Positions 16,795 to 26,129 of a stretch of 54,472 nucleotides of DNA are shown here, piece after piece. The notes below the pieces were generated by a model, which saw nothing but the letters and a program-made list of their open reading frames with translations, was not told the origin of the DNA and searched no databases. The DNA comes from Chitinophagaceae bacterium (GTDB lineage: Bacteria; Bacteroidota; Bacteroidia; Cytophagales; JASGCU01). Both the position numbers and the translations under genes were made by a program. The stretch lies in NCBI GenBank assembly GCA_030053935.1, contig JASGCU010000003.1, forward strand, positions 1 to 54,472. The letters are read 5' to 3'. How positions within the stretch are numbered: the first letter of the stretch is position 1; every line of letters starts with the position of its first letter.

Positions 16795-18042
16795 ATGAAA
16801 GCATTGCGTTTAGTACTTGAAAGTTTTTATTTTGCAGCGGCAGCATTAAAAACAAATTTATTACGAACAATACTCTCTTTGGCTGGGGTCACTGTTGGAA
16901 TATTTGTAATTATTACAGTTTTTACTTTGGTAGATTCTTTAGAAAAAAGTGTAAAGGAGAGTTTTAATTTTATAGGATCCGATAATCTCTATGTAGAGAA
17001 ATGGCCTTGGGGATTTTCAGGAAATTACCCTTGGTGGAAATATATAAATAGACCTCAACCTACTTATGAAGAATATAAATTTTTAGAGTCTAATCTTGAT
17101 TTCTGTAAAGCAATTACGATTATTTCTTTTGCTGATAACGTAACAACTAAAAAAGGCAGTAACTCTTGCAGAGGGAATTTACAAGGGGTTTCTTATAGTC
17201 ACAAAAACGTATATGACATCCCTATAGAAAAAGGAAGATATTTTACAGAATTAGAAGCCGATAATGCATCCAATGTTATTGTTTTAGGTAGTAAAATAGC
17301 AGAAAACCTTTTTAAAAATGAAGACCCTATAAAAAAAAGAATTAGTATAAAAGGGCTCAAGTACTTTGTTGTGGGAGTAATCAAAAAAGAAGGGGAAAGC
17401 TTCATTGGAAATACAAGTAATGATGAAAATATGTTCATGCCTATTAAATCATTTAAGAAAATTTTCTTTTCAAACTCATACGATGGAGCGTATACGTTCT
17501 TTGCGGCAAAGGCGAAACAAGAAGATATTGGTATGACGGAATTGGAAGGAGAATTAAGGGGGTTACTAAGACAAAAAAGAACATTGAAACCACAACAAGA
17601 AGATAATTTTGCAATTAATCGACCAGAGGCACTTGCCTCGTTTTTTGCTTCTATATTTAGTGTGTTAACCATCGCAGGATGGGTTATTGGAAGTTTTTCA
17701 ATTCTTGTAGGAGGATTTGGTATAGCAAATATAATGTTTGTATCGGTAAAAGAAAGAACTCATATTATCGGTATTCAAAAATCATTAGGGGCAAAAAATT
17801 ATTTTATTCTTTGCCAATTTCTCTTTGAATCTATCTTTTTAAGTACTATAGGAGGAATGACGGGGCTATTTTTAGTGTACCTTATCACTTTTATTCCAAT
17901 AGGTTCTCTCTCCTTACAACTGACAATAGGAAATGCATTGGTAGGTATATTGGTTTCTTCTATCATTGGAATTGTTTCCGGAATAATTCCTGCATTTAAT
18001 GCTTCTCGATTAGACCCAGTTATTGCTATTAGAACACAATAA
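16795..18042 (+). CDS. FtsX/MacB-type ABC transporter permease
   Basis: 415 residues with the layout of MacB/LolC/FtsX-type permeases. There is one transmembrane segment near the N-terminus (about 20-45, after LKTNLLRTILSLAGVTVG), a large periplasmic domain (about 46-280), and three C-terminal segments (about 284-310, 335-362, 373-402). The FtsX-like end carries KERTHIIGIQKSLGAK and RLDPVIAIRTQ, typical of the family. It would work with a separate ATPase, which is not encoded nearby. Export of a lipoprotein, peptide or small molecule is possible; the substrate cannot be inferred. Confidence 0.88.
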   Translation: MKALRLVLESFYFAAAALKTNLLRTILSLAGVTVGIFVIITVFTLVDSLEKSVKESFNFIGSDNLYVEKWPWGFSGNYPWWKYINRPQPTYEEYKFLESNLDFCKAITIISFADNVTTKKGSNSCRGNLQGVSYSHKNVYDIPIEKGRYFTELEADNASNVIVLGSKIAENLFKNEDPIKKRISIKGLKYFVVGVIKKEGESFIGNTSNDENMFMPIKSFKKIFFSNSYDGAYTFFAAKAKQEDIGMTELEGELRGLLRQKRTLKPQQEDNFAINRPEALASFFASIFSVLTIAGWVIGSFSILVGGFGIANIMFVSVKERTHIIGIQKSLGAKNYFILCQFLFESIFLSTIGGMTGLFLVYLITFIPIGSLSLQLTIGNALVGILVSSIIGIVSGIIPAFNASRLDPVIAIRTQ

Positions 18043-18046
18043 TTTT

Positions 18047-19081
18047 ATGTATTCTATTCAAGAGAGAGTAAATCTTTTTCCCTTTCATACATTTCATTGC
18101 CATGTGTTTTCAAAATATTTTATAGAAGTGAAACAAGAAGAAGATTTAAACTCCATTCTTTCTTCAAAAATATTTTCTGAAAATCCTTATTTTATTATCG
18201 GAGGGGGCAGTAATATTCTTTTTTTACATGATTATGAAGGGATTATTCTAAAAATATCTCTTATGGGTATAACATTAATTACAGAGGATAGTGACACAGT
18301 AGTTATAAAAGTAGGTGCAGGGGTTATTTGGGATAATTTTGTAAGTTTTTGTGTTAAAAAAAATTATGGAGGGATCGAAAATCTTTCCTTAATACCTGGT
18401 ACAGTAGGAGCAAGTCCTATTCAAAATATAGGTGCTTATGGAGTAGAAATAAAAGAATGCATAGAAAGAGTATATGCTTTAGATGTTATTTTACAAAAAG
18501 AATGTTCTTTTTCGGCTGAAGAATGCCAATTTGATTATAGAAATAGTATATTTAAAAATTCTTTGAAAGGAAAAAAGATTATTACGAAAGTACTTTTTAG
18601 ATTGTCTAAAAAACCGAAAATAAATATTTCTTACCCAGATGTGCAAAAAAAATTAAAAGAACGGGGTATACTATATCCTACTTTATTAGATATCCGTAAA
18701 GCAATTATACATATAAGAACAGAAAAACTCCCCGACCCCCATGTACTGGGAAATGCGGGAAGTTTTTTTAAAAATCCTATTATTTCATTTTCTGATTTTC
18801 AAAGAATACAAAAACAATATCCGGATATTATAGGATATAAACAATCGCATTCTTTTGTAAAAATACCAGCAGCTTTTTTAATAGAAAAATCGGGATGGAA
18901 AGGGAAGAGAATAGGTATGGTAGGAACTTATCCCAAGCAACCATTAGTAATAGTAAATTATGATAATGCTACGGGAAAAGAGATATGGGATTTTGCGCGT
19001 ATGATACAAAAATCTGTATTTGATTTATTTGGCATCCAATTAGAACCTGAGGTAAATATACATTATAAAACGATTATATAA
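18047..19081 (+). CDS. murB: UDP-N-acetylenolpyruvoylglucosamine reductase
   Basis: 344 residues from ATG 18047, five bases after the permease stop. The alternative ATG at 18023 would overlap that gene by 20 bases and adds no conserved sequence. MurB reduces UDP-GlcNAc-enolpyruvate to UDP-MurNAc with NADPH and FAD, in cytoplasmic peptidoglycan precursor synthesis. Seen: FAD-binding IIGGGSNILF and LIPGTVGASPIQNIGAYG, the YRNSIFK segment, the catalytic-serine region NAGSFFKNP, and the C-terminal catalytic glutamate in LEPEVNIH. Length and motifs indicate a full-length type I enzyme. Its 3' end overlaps the convergent rnc gene by 8 bases. Confidence 0.96.
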   Translation: MYSIQERVNLFPFHTFHCHVFSKYFIEVKQEEDLNSILSSKIFSENPYFIIGGGSNILFLHDYEGIILKISLMGITLITEDSDTVVIKVGAGVIWDNFVSFCVKKNYGGIENLSLIPGTVGASPIQNIGAYGVEIKECIERVYALDVILQKECSFSAEECQFDYRNSIFKNSLKGKKIITKVLFRLSKKPKINISYPDVQKKLKERGILYPTLLDIRKAIIHIRTEKLPDPHVLGNAGSFFKNPIISFSDFQRIQKQYPDIIGYKQSHSFVKIPAAFLIEKSGWKGKRIGMVGTYPKQPLVIVNYDNATGKEIWDFARMIQKSVFDLFGIQLEPEVNIHYKTII

Positions 19082-19808
19082 TCTGTATTTTTTTACAAGC
19101 ATTTGCAGAAGATTCTTGTTCAGCTTTTTTTTTATTACTTCCCCATCCAATGCCTATTTCTTCATTGTTTAGTATTATAAGAGATTTAAATCTTTTTGAA
19201 GTACGGTCGTGTGGAGATTCAACCATTTGAAAATCTAATTTTGTTGAATGTTTTTGTGCCCATTGCAGAAGGATACCTTTATGATTATTATTGATAATTA
19301 CTTGTGTAGTATCTACATGGGGCATTATTATTTTTGTAATAATAAATTTTTTACAGAAATTATATCCTTTATCTATATAAACAGCTGCTATAAGAGCTTC
19401 TAAGGTATTTCCATAAATATTTGTGTTTAGAAAATTTTTTGAAGTATCAATAATATTTATAAGGTTATGAATTCTCATTTTTTTAGCAATTATATTCATA
19501 TGTTCTCTACTTACTATTCTAGACCTTACTTGTGTAAGAAACCCTTCATTTTTAAAAGGATATTTATTAAATAAATATTCAGCAACTATCATATTAAGAA
19601 CAGCATCTCCTAAGTATTCTAGTCTTTCATTTGACTCTGTAATGCCGTGGTGTGTCTTGATTTTAGAAATAGATTTGTGTAGAACAGAAAGTTTATACAA
19701 TTCTATATTAGATGGTTTTTCCCCTATAAGTTCTTTAATTGTGGTTTCAAACAGTATCTCATTTTCTGTTCTTCGTTTTCCGAGTAATTGCATCCATCGT
19801 AATACCAT
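19074..19808 (-). CDS. rnc: Ribonuclease III
   Basis: 244 residues. It is a double-strand RNA endonuclease that processes rRNA precursors and structured mRNAs. The RNase III signature NERLEYLGDAVLNMIVAEYL is near residues 60-80, with the second acidic patch in GNTLEALIAAVYIDKG. A double-stranded RNA-binding domain occupies the C-terminal 70 residues (FKSLIILNNEEIGIGWGSNKK). It starts 3 bases after the fabF stop, completing an acpP-fabF-rnc operon. That order is common in bacteria. Confidence 0.96.
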   Translation of the reverse strand: MVLRWMQLLGKRRTENEILFETTIKELIGEKPSNIELYKLSVLHKSISKIKTHHGITESNERLEYLGDAVLNMIVAEYLFNKYPFKNEGFLTQVRSRIVSREHMNIIAKKMRIHNLINIIDTSKNFLNTNIYGNTLEALIAAVYIDKGYNFCKKFIITKIIMPHVDTTQVIINNNHKGILLQWAQKHSTKLDFQMVESPHDRTSKRFKSLIILNNEEIGIGWGSNKKKAEQESSANACKKIQII

Positions 19809-19811
19809 TTG

Positions 19812-21065
19812 TTACTTTTCGAATTTTTTAAATACGATAGAAGTATTATGTCCTCCAAATCCAAAAGTATTGCTTATACAAATATTTACTTTTCTTTGCT
19901 GTGAAGAATTAAAGGTAAAGTTTATCTTATTATCTAATTCTTCATCGTCTGTAAAATGATTGATAGTAGGAGGAATAGTTTGATGCATTATAGCGAGTAT
20001 AGAAGCTATAGATTCTATAGCACCTGCGGCACCTAAAAGATGCCCTGTCATGGATTTGGTGGAGCTTATGTTTATACTATAGACATGTTTTTGGAACACT
20101 TCTTGTATAGCTTTAATTTCTGCTTTATCACCAAGAGGGGTAGATGTTCCATGTACATTTATATAATCAACATCTGATGCTTTTATGCGAGCATCTTGGA
20201 TAGCATTTATGAGTACAGATTTAGCACCAATTCCTTCGGGATGGGGTGCAGTAAGATGGTAGGCATCGGCAGACATTCCGGCTCCTATAATTTCTGCATA
20301 TATTTTAGCTCCTCTTGCTTTTGCATGAGAAAGAGATTCTAATATTAAAGCACCTGCTCCTTCGCCAAGTACAAATCCATCTCTTTCTTTATCAAAGGGT
20401 CTGGATGCGGTTTCTGGAGATTGGTTTCTTTCTGAGAGAGCTTTGCATGCATTAAATCCTCCAATACCTGATTCATTAATACACGCTTCTGAACCACCTG
20501 TTACAAAAACATCTGCTTTACCTAATCGGATGTAATTTAAGGCATCTATTATGGCGTTACTGGAAGAAGCACATGCGGAGACAGTTGCAAAATTAGGACC
20601 TCTGAATCCGTATCTCATAGAAATGTGTCCTGCAGCTATGTCGGCAATCATTTTAGGAATAAAAAAGGGATTATATCGTGGAGTTCCGTCACCTCTTGCA
20701 AATTCTGTTACTTCATCATGAAAAGTTTTTAATCCTCCTATCCCACTTCCCCATATAACCCCTATTCTATCTTTGTTGATTTTATCTATATCTATAAATG
20801 AATGTTTAATTGCTTCATCACTAGAAACTATTGCATAATGAGTGTATGAATCCATTTTTCTGATTTCTTTTTTATCTATATGATTCAGTGGATCAAAATT
20901 TTTTATCTCGCATGCAAATTTAGTTTTAAATTTTTCAGCATTAAATTTTGTAATAAAAGAAGCTCCACTTACTCCATTTGAAAGTCCTTTCCAATACTCC
21001 TCTATAGTATTTCCTATCGGAGTAAGTGCTCCAAGTCCAGTAACTACAACTCTTTCAAACTTCAT
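19812..21065 (-). CDS. fabF: 3-oxoacyl-[acyl-carrier-protein] synthase II
   Basis: 417 residues, a beta-ketoacyl-ACP synthase that elongates fatty acids in the type II pathway. The catalytic Cys-His-His set is visible: Cys in SACASSSNAI, His in VHGTSTPLGD, His in SMTGHLLGAAGA. The C-terminal NTFGFGGHNTSIVF loop is also conserved. It begins 9 bases after acpP ends, so the carrier protein and its elongating enzyme are made together. Length is typical. Confidence 0.97.
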   Translation of the reverse strand: MKFERVVVTGLGALTPIGNTIEEYWKGLSNGVSGASFITKFNAEKFKTKFACEIKNFDPLNHIDKKEIRKMDSYTHYAIVSSDEAIKHSFIDIDKINKDRIGVIWGSGIGGLKTFHDEVTEFARGDGTPRYNPFFIPKMIADIAAGHISMRYGFRGPNFATVSACASSSNAIIDALNYIRLGKADVFVTGGSEACINESGIGGFNACKALSERNQSPETASRPFDKERDGFVLGEGAGALILESLSHAKARGAKIYAEIIGAGMSADAYHLTAPHPEGIGAKSVLINAIQDARIKASDVDYINVHGTSTPLGDKAEIKAIQEVFQKHVYSINISSTKSMTGHLLGAAGAIESIASILAIMHQTIPPTINHFTDDEELDNKINFTFNSSQQRKVNICISNTFGFGGHNTSIVFKKFEK

Positions 21066-21074
21066 TAGTTCTAA

Positions 21075-21314
21075 TTATTTAGATGTGTGTTCTTGTATAT
21101 ATTTTACTACTTCACCTACTGTTTTGATTTTTTCTGCTTCGTTATCAGGAATAGTAATTTTAAACTGGTGTTCAAATTCCATTACTAATTCTACTATGTC
21201 TAATGAATCTGCCCCTAAGTCATTTGCAAAATTCGCATCAATAGTAACTTGTGATGGTTCTATTCCTAATTTACCTACAATAATAGTTTTAACTTGTTCT
21301 TCTATCTGTGACAT
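21075..21314 (-). CDS. acpP: Acyl carrier protein
   Basis: 79 residues, acidic, with the phosphopantetheine attachment serine at position 37 in [12 protein letters not shown]. It carries growing acyl chains for fatty acid and lipid synthesis. It is first gene of the acpP-fabF-rnc cluster. The 313-base space upstream holds a repeated, partly palindromic motif (21423-21456 and 21545-21578) that may include its control region. Confidence 0.97.
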   Translation of the reverse strand: MSQIEEQVKTIIVGKLGIEPSQVTIDANFANDLGADSLDIVELVMEFEHQFKITIPDNEAEKIKTVGEVVKYIQEHTSK

Positions 21315-21627
21315 TGTTTAAATTGGTTATTAAAATATTTAAATAAATAGCATTGATTTTTTGATGAATATAATTGTTGAGTATGTTATCAAAAAGTTAT
21401 TTTGATACATTTATAATTTTTTAACTATTTGGTTATAAATAGTTTTAAAACTCAATATTTTTATGAAAGCGGTTCTTCATTGCCATCTTCCATTGTTTAT
21501 AGGTTCTGTCTAAAACTTTATTTTTGGTATCCTTTTAATCTGGTAACTATTTGGTTATTGGTAGTTTTAAAACTGAATGTTTGTGTAAAAAAGAGTTTTT
21601 ATAGATGATTCAATAGATGAGTGTTTC
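21315..21627. other. acpP-dnaN intergenic region
   Basis: There is no gene in this 313-base stretch between the acpP start and the dnaN stop. It contains two copies of a 34-base repeat (separate entry), and both end in a GTTTTAAAAC palindrome. It should hold the acpP promoter and the dnaN terminator. No clear hairpin followed by a T-run was seen. Confidence 0.5.
21423..21578. repeat. Direct repeat pair with internal palindromes
   Basis: 34-base units at 21423-21456 and 21545-21578 share AACTATTTGGTTAT, then TAGTTTTAAAACT, then AAT, with four to five differences in total. The first unit contains a perfect 8-base inverted repeat, AACTATTT...AAATAGTT (21423-21444). The second has lost this symmetry (TGGTAGTT). 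Unit start-to-start distance is 122 bases. Possible operator pair, or remnants of a small repeat element. Confidence 0.6.
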
Positions 21628-22752
21628 TTAATCATTGTTCGAGTTTAAAATAACAGGCATTACGAGTATAAGGATATCTTCATTTAATTCTTGTTCTAGA
21701 GGTAGAATAAGTGCTGCTTTACTTGGATTTAACATTTTAAAATCTACCATATCAGTATCTAATATTTCAAAAATATTTATGAGAGATTTTCCATTAAACC
21801 CTATTTCTATATCTTCACCACTGTGTTCTACAATAAGATTTTCTTTGGCTTCTGTTGATCTATCTATATTTTCTGCAGATATTTCCATGTGATTATCTGT
21901 AAGATTTAGACGTATTAAATGGGTGTTTGTATCAGCGTAGATAAAAGTCCGTTTCAATGTTCCTAGGAAATTCGTTTTATTTACTGTAAAAATATTATCA
22001 TTGTTGTGCGGGATAACATTTTCATAGTTTGGAAATTTATCATTTATAACACGACTTATCATCTGAATATTTTGGAATTTAAATATAATACAGGAATCAT
22101 TAAATCCAATAATAACATCTGTTTTTTCGATAGGGAGTTTTAAAATATCTAGTGCTTTTTTTTGAACGATACATTCGCCTTCGGATTCACATGTTACATC
22201 TGTTCTTGTGTATCTAATAAGTCTATGTCCATCGGTTGATACAAGTGTTAAAGCATTTGTTTGAAATTTAAATAATACTCCTGTCATGGCAGGTCTCATC
22301 TCATCTGTTCCTATCATGGGTTTTGTAGTTTTTATTCCTTTTGATAATACAGTGGAATAAATCATTACAGTGGAAGTATCGGTTGTTTCTATTGTTTTTG
22401 GATAATCTTGAGGATTGGTCCCTAAAAGTTTATATGTTCCTCCATCGTTAGTTGTGATTTCTATGTTGTATGATATTTCATCAAAGGAGAAAGTGATGAT
22501 TTGATCTGGTAAATTGGATAATGTTTCTAAGAATATTTTTGCAGGGACAGCGATGGATCCTTCTTCGGTAGTATCTACATTTGAATCTACTATCATTGTG
22601 GTGTTTGTATCTGTGGCTGTGGTTTTAAGAACTCCGTCTTTTATTTCAAAAAGAAAGTTTTCTAATACGGGCATTATAGGATTATTAGAAATAGGTCCGA
22701 TAACAAGGGACAGTTGTTTTTTTATATATGTTGATAATACGGTAAATTTCAT
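21628..22752 (-). CDS. dnaN: DNA polymerase III subunit beta (sliding clamp)
   Basis: 374 residues with three clamp domains of about 120 residues. Recognisable pieces are LSNLPDQIITFSF, the VSTDGHRL element after the second-domain start, and the C-terminal end EDILILVMPVIL. That last piece matches the conserved clamp terminus (usual form YLVMPMRL). The clamp encircles DNA and tethers polymerase and repair proteins. Here it follows a MoxR gene by 32 bases and is not next to dnaA, so its position does not mark the origin. Confidence 0.96.
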   Translation of the reverse strand: MKFTVLSTYIKKQLSLVIGPISNNPIMPVLENFLFEIKDGVLKTTATDTNTTMIVDSNVDTTEEGSIAVPAKIFLETLSNLPDQIITFSFDEISYNIEITTNDGGTYKLLGTNPQDYPKTIETTDTSTVMIYSTVLSKGIKTTKPMIGTDEMRPAMTGVLFKFQTNALTLVSTDGHRLIRYTRTDVTCESEGECIVQKKALDILKLPIEKTDVIIGFNDSCIIFKFQNIQMISRVINDKFPNYENVIPHNNDNIFTVNKTNFLGTLKRTFIYADTNTHLIRLNLTDNHMEISAENIDRSTEAKENLIVEHSGEDIEIGFNGKSLINIFEILDTDMVDFKMLNPSKAALILPLEQELNEDILILVMPVILNSNND

Positions 22753-22784
22753 TGGTTTATTTTTAAAAATTATTTGTTAAAAAA

Positions 22785-23777
22785 TTATTTAAATCCTTTT
22801 GTGGTAAGTGGGATTTTGTTCAGTATGTGTTCTATTATGTCTTTTGTTTTTACATTCTCTGCTTCAGCTTCATAGTTTAAGATGATACGGTGTTGGAATA
22901 CGTCTATTGCCATATCTTTTATATCTTCTGGAAGTACAAAATCTCTTTGTTGAAAAAATGCTTGTGCTTTTGCTGCTATATTTAGGTTAATGGAAGCGCG
23001 TGGAGAGGCACCGAATTGAATATATTTTTCTATTTCTTTGAATCCATAGTCTTTAGGGTTTCTGGTAGCAAATACGAGTTCTATTATGTAATGTTCTAAA
23101 GAATCTGATATGCTCACTTGACTTATTTCTTGTTTTATAGAAGAGATATCTTCTTTGGTGAGGATGACATCTAATTGTGGTTCGGATCCGAATTTAGTCA
23201 TGGTTCTCATTATTTCTAGTTCTTCATGTTTATTTGGATAATCAACATATACTTTTAGCATAAATCTATCTACTTGTGCTTCAGGAAGAGGATATGTTCC
23301 TTCTTGTTCTACGGGATTTTGGGTTGCGAGTACTAAAAATGGTTTGTCTAAGGAATAACTTGTTTCTCCGATGGTTACTTGTTTTTCTTGCATGCATTCT
23401 AAGAGGGCTGCTTGTACTTTTGCCGGGGAGCGGTTTACTTCGTCGGCAAGTATTATATTAGCAAAAATAGGACCTTTTTTTACTTCAAATATAGATTTTT
23501 GTTGATTGTATATCATCGTTCCTACTAAATCAGCAGGTAAGAGATCGGGAGTAAATTGTATTCTTTTAAACTGTAATTGAAGTATTTTTGCTAATGTATT
23601 TACTGTTAGTGTTTTTGCTAAACCTGGTACTCCTTCTAATAGTATATGTCCATTGGTGAATAGTCCTATAAGTAGTCTATTTACCATATATTCTTGTCCT
23701 ACTATTACTTTTTTTATTTCTTTAAAAACTTGGTTTATTTTATTTTGGTGGTCTTTTTTTGTTTCGTGGGTAATCAT
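22785..23777 (-). CDS. MoxR-family AAA+ ATPase
   Basis: 330 residues. Walker A is LLEGVPGLAKT (about 47-57), Walker B is IILADEVNR (about 109-117), and sensor 1 is LVLATQNPVEQEG. The C-terminal lid contains FGASPRASINL. MoxR ATPases act as chaperones that mature metal- or VWA-domain complexes. They normally sit before a DUF58 protein and BatA/BatB-type VWA proteins, but none is present here: dnaN follows directly. Partners may be encoded elsewhere. Confidence 0.93.
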   Translation of the reverse strand: MITHETKKDHQNKINQVFKEIKKVIVGQEYMVNRLLIGLFTNGHILLEGVPGLAKTLTVNTLAKILQLQFKRIQFTPDLLPADLVGTMIYNQQKSIFEVKKGPIFANIILADEVNRSPAKVQAALLECMQEKQVTIGETSYSLDKPFLVLATQNPVEQEGTYPLPEAQVDRFMLKVYVDYPNKHEELEIMRTMTKFGSEPQLDVILTKEDISSIKQEISQVSISDSLEHYIIELVFATRNPKDYGFKEIEKYIQFGASPRASINLNIAAKAQAFFQQRDFVLPEDIKDMAIDVFQHRIILNYEAEAENVKTKDIIEHILNKIPLTTKGFK

Positions 23778-23797
23778 AATTTTTTATTATATTCTTA

Positions 23798-23848
23798 TTT
23801 TTATATATTATGTGTAAAATATTTTTTTTATATATTATATGCAAAATA
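23798..23848. repeat. 24-base direct repeat upstream of the MoxR gene
   Basis: TTTTTATATATTATGTG plus TAAAATA (23798-23821) is repeated at 23825-23848 with two substitutions. It lies 20-70 bases upstream of the MoxR start (minus strand), where promoter or operator sequence is expected. The extreme A/T content means chance similarity cannot be excluded. Confidence 0.45.
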
Positions 23849-24027
23849 AATTATTTTTTTATATTTTATAGATAACTATGTAGGTATATTTAAAAAAATT
23901 CATTTTTTATTCAAAATAATTTAATAACTAAAAAAAAATGGGTAATTATATGAGCGTAATAGAAAAAATTATCACAAATTCCTCTCCTTTTAAAGGTGGG
24001 ATGCAAAGACTTGCTTGAATCTTTTTT

Positions 24028-24927
24028 TTAATTATCTTTTCTTATATCATCAGGATAATGCCTCTCTAAAACGAGTTTATGAATTTTTTCTTTGACTATT
24101 GCTTGTTCTTCTTTATAAGTAATTCCTATCCAATTTTTTCCATCAGGTATTATATCTATGGTTGCATTTTCTTTTTGCATCATATAATACACAGCAGAAG
24201 GGATATAAAATTCTGCTTTTGAGCTTCCTTTATTTATCTGATGAAATACGTTCCATTGATTTTCTAAAGAGGTAAATAATACTGAGGTAAATGCCCAACA
24301 ATTCATAGACACAAAGGTATTATCTGCTAATATTTCTCTTTCTTTATGAGGTTCTTCGTTGGTAATAATTCCATTTTTGGAAGCTATATGTGTTTTTTCT
24401 ACCAAAGATAGTAGCTGTTTATGTGTATTTAGTTCACAAATGCCACGAGAAACACTTCCTGCGAGAGAAAGAGTTTCTTTTAAAAGATAGGCAACCATAG
24501 CAAAATGGAGCTTTGTATTATCTACCTGCATTAAAAAATTGGATAGTGCTTTATAGGCTTCTCTTCCATAAAAATCATCGGCATTTACCAAAGCAAATGG
24601 TTCTTTGAGAGTATCTTTACAAGATAACAGTGCATGCCCACTTCCCCAAGGCTTTATTCGTTCTGCTGATTGTTTGGGAGGTGTTTGTATTATAAACTCT
24701 ATAGAAATTTTATTTTTCCAAAAAGTGTGTATATGTTCTTTTATAAGAGCGAGAATATCTTTTCGGACAATAATGATGACTCGTGAAAATCCGCATAAAA
24801 CAGCATCATAAATAGCGTAATCCATAATCCATTCCCCTGAAGGTCCGAAAGCATCAGCTTGTTTGATTCCTCCATACCTACTTCCTACACCCGCTGCAAG
24901 TATTACTAATGAGTATTTTTGCTTCAT
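24028..24927 (-). CDS. Sugar nucleotidyltransferase (NTP_transferase family)
   Basis: 299 residues. The N-terminal nucleotide-binding loop LAAGVGSRYGGIKQ and the metal-binding VNADDFYGREAY place it in the sugar-phosphate nucleotidyltransferase family. Such enzymes join a sugar 1-phosphate to an NTP, giving the activated sugar for glycan or envelope synthesis. In many Bacteroidota this form lies beside an APH-fold sugar kinase; here that kinase is at 27158-28231, two genes upstream on the same strand. The exact sugar is not readable. Confidence 0.85.
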   Translation of the reverse strand: MKQKYSLVILAAGVGSRYGGIKQADAFGPSGEWIMDYAIYDAVLCGFSRVIIIVRKDILALIKEHIHTFWKNKISIEFIIQTPPKQSAERIKPWGSGHALLSCKDTLKEPFALVNADDFYGREAYKALSNFLMQVDNTKLHFAMVAYLLKETLSLAGSVSRGICELNTHKQLLSLVEKTHIASKNGIITNEEPHKEREILADNTFVSMNCWAFTSVLFTSLENQWNVFHQINKGSSKAEFYIPSAVYYMMQKENATIDIIPDGKNWIGITYKEEQAIVKEKIHKLVLERHYPDDIRKDN

Positions 24928-24978
24928 ATAATATATTGATGTAAAATAATGAGAATATATAATGTTAAAATAATAATT

Positions 24979-26085
24979 TCAAATTGTTGAGAGAGCATAA
25001 GAAGGATTTATAAAAATGACTTTCCATAAAATACAAAGTAAAAAAATGAGTAAAGTAAGGGGGACTAAATATTTCCACGAAAGTATAAAAATTTGATCTA
25101 TTCTCAAACGAGGAAACGACCATCGTATCCATATTTGTAAAAAAACACCTACAGATGATTTTGTGATAATCCAAAAAACTCCCCAAAAGAGTTCTAAAAA
25201 AGTATTATCTATCCCTGAAGTCCATAGGCCGAGATTCAAAAAAGACACATTAGGAAAAGGACTTGTCCATCCTCCAAAAAAAAGAAATACGATGATAAGG
25301 GAAACTAAAAACATTTTTCCATATTCTGCAAGCATAAAAAATCCCCATCGAAGTCCTGAATACTCTGTATGATAACCTCCCACTAACTCTGATTCTGCTT
25401 CTGCAACATCAAAAGGGGTTCTATTGCACTCCGCTAAAGCAGATATAAAATAGAGTATCAAAACAGGGATGAGGATAGGGATTTTTACAATATTCCACAA
25501 AAAAAAACCTCCTAATGTATTGACTTCTATGGAAGATATTATGCCAAAGAGAGTGACTCTCTCGTTTGCAAAAATACTTTGTTGCATTGCAATAGTATGG
25601 AAATCAAAACTATTGGTAAATATAATAACACACAAAAGAGCGAGAGAATTGGGAATAGAGTATGCAATAATTTGGCTGACAGCACGAATAGAGCCTAAAA
25701 GAGAATATTTGTTATGACTCCCTATTCCTGCCATCAAAATACCCATAACATCAAAAGAAAGAATTGCTATAATATATAATACTCCAAGAGGTGCTTTTAC
25801 ATTGAGAAAATGCCTACTGAGCGGAAATACTGCAAAGCAAGATAATACAGAAGTAAATACAAGAATGGGTGCGAACATGAATAGGTATTTTCGGGCATTG
25901 GTGGGGATAATATCTTCTTTTTGTGCCAATTTCATAACATCGGCTATAGTTTGAAATATTCCGTATTTTCCTACTCTATTGGGTCCTATTCTATCTTGTA
26001 TAAAAGCTGCTATTTTTCTTTCTGCATAAACTCCTATAAGTCCGACAAAGAGTAATGTTGCTAAAAAAAAAAGAAAATAAAACAT
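24979..26085 (-). CDS. nuoH: NADH-quinone oxidoreductase subunit H
   Basis: 368 residues, membrane subunit of respiratory complex I at the quinone-binding interface with the peripheral arm. Signatures: AERKIAAFIQDRIGPNRVGK near the N-terminus, and AECNRTPFDVAEAESELVGG with the acidic loop that lines the quinone channel. About eight hydrophobic segments are visible. No other nuo gene is in the window, although nuoH usually sits between nuoG and nuoI. Complex I must be encoded elsewhere if it is functional. Confidence 0.96.
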   Translation of the reverse strand: MFYFLFFLATLLFVGLIGVYAERKIAAFIQDRIGPNRVGKYGIFQTIADVMKLAQKEDIIPTNARKYLFMFAPILVFTSVLSCFAVFPLSRHFLNVKAPLGVLYIIAILSFDVMGILMAGIGSHNKYSLLGSIRAVSQIIAYSIPNSLALLCVIIFTNSFDFHTIAMQQSIFANERVTLFGIISSIEVNTLGGFFLWNIVKIPILIPVLILYFISALAECNRTPFDVAEAESELVGGYHTEYSGLRWGFFMLAEYGKMFLVSLIIVFLFFGGWTSPFPNVSFLNLGLWTSGIDNTFLELFWGVFWIITKSSVGVFLQIWIRWSFPRLRIDQIFILSWKYLVPLTLLIFLLCILWKVIFINPSYALSTI

Positions 26086-26129
26086 AAAAGGAAGATTTGT
26101 CTATCCGATGTGTAATTTAGTATATCTTA

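Noticed and set aside
17199-17672. 157-codon minus-strand frame inside the permease gene
   Set aside because: Antisense shadow of a conserved FtsX-type protein, no recognisable motif.
21423-21578. Possible CRISPR array
   Set aside because: Only two diverged units 122 bases apart, no regular spacer length and no cas genes in the window.
21628-22752. Replication origin suggested by dnaN
   Set aside because: No dnaA, no cluster of DnaA boxes and no neighbouring gyrB/recF; dnaN alone is not evidence for an origin.
23938-24018. Short plus-strand ORF of 26 codons after the nucleotidyltransferase
   Set aside because: Too short, no similarity known to me, and it covers an imperfect hairpin (CCTTTTAAAGG) that is better explained as a 3' end structure.
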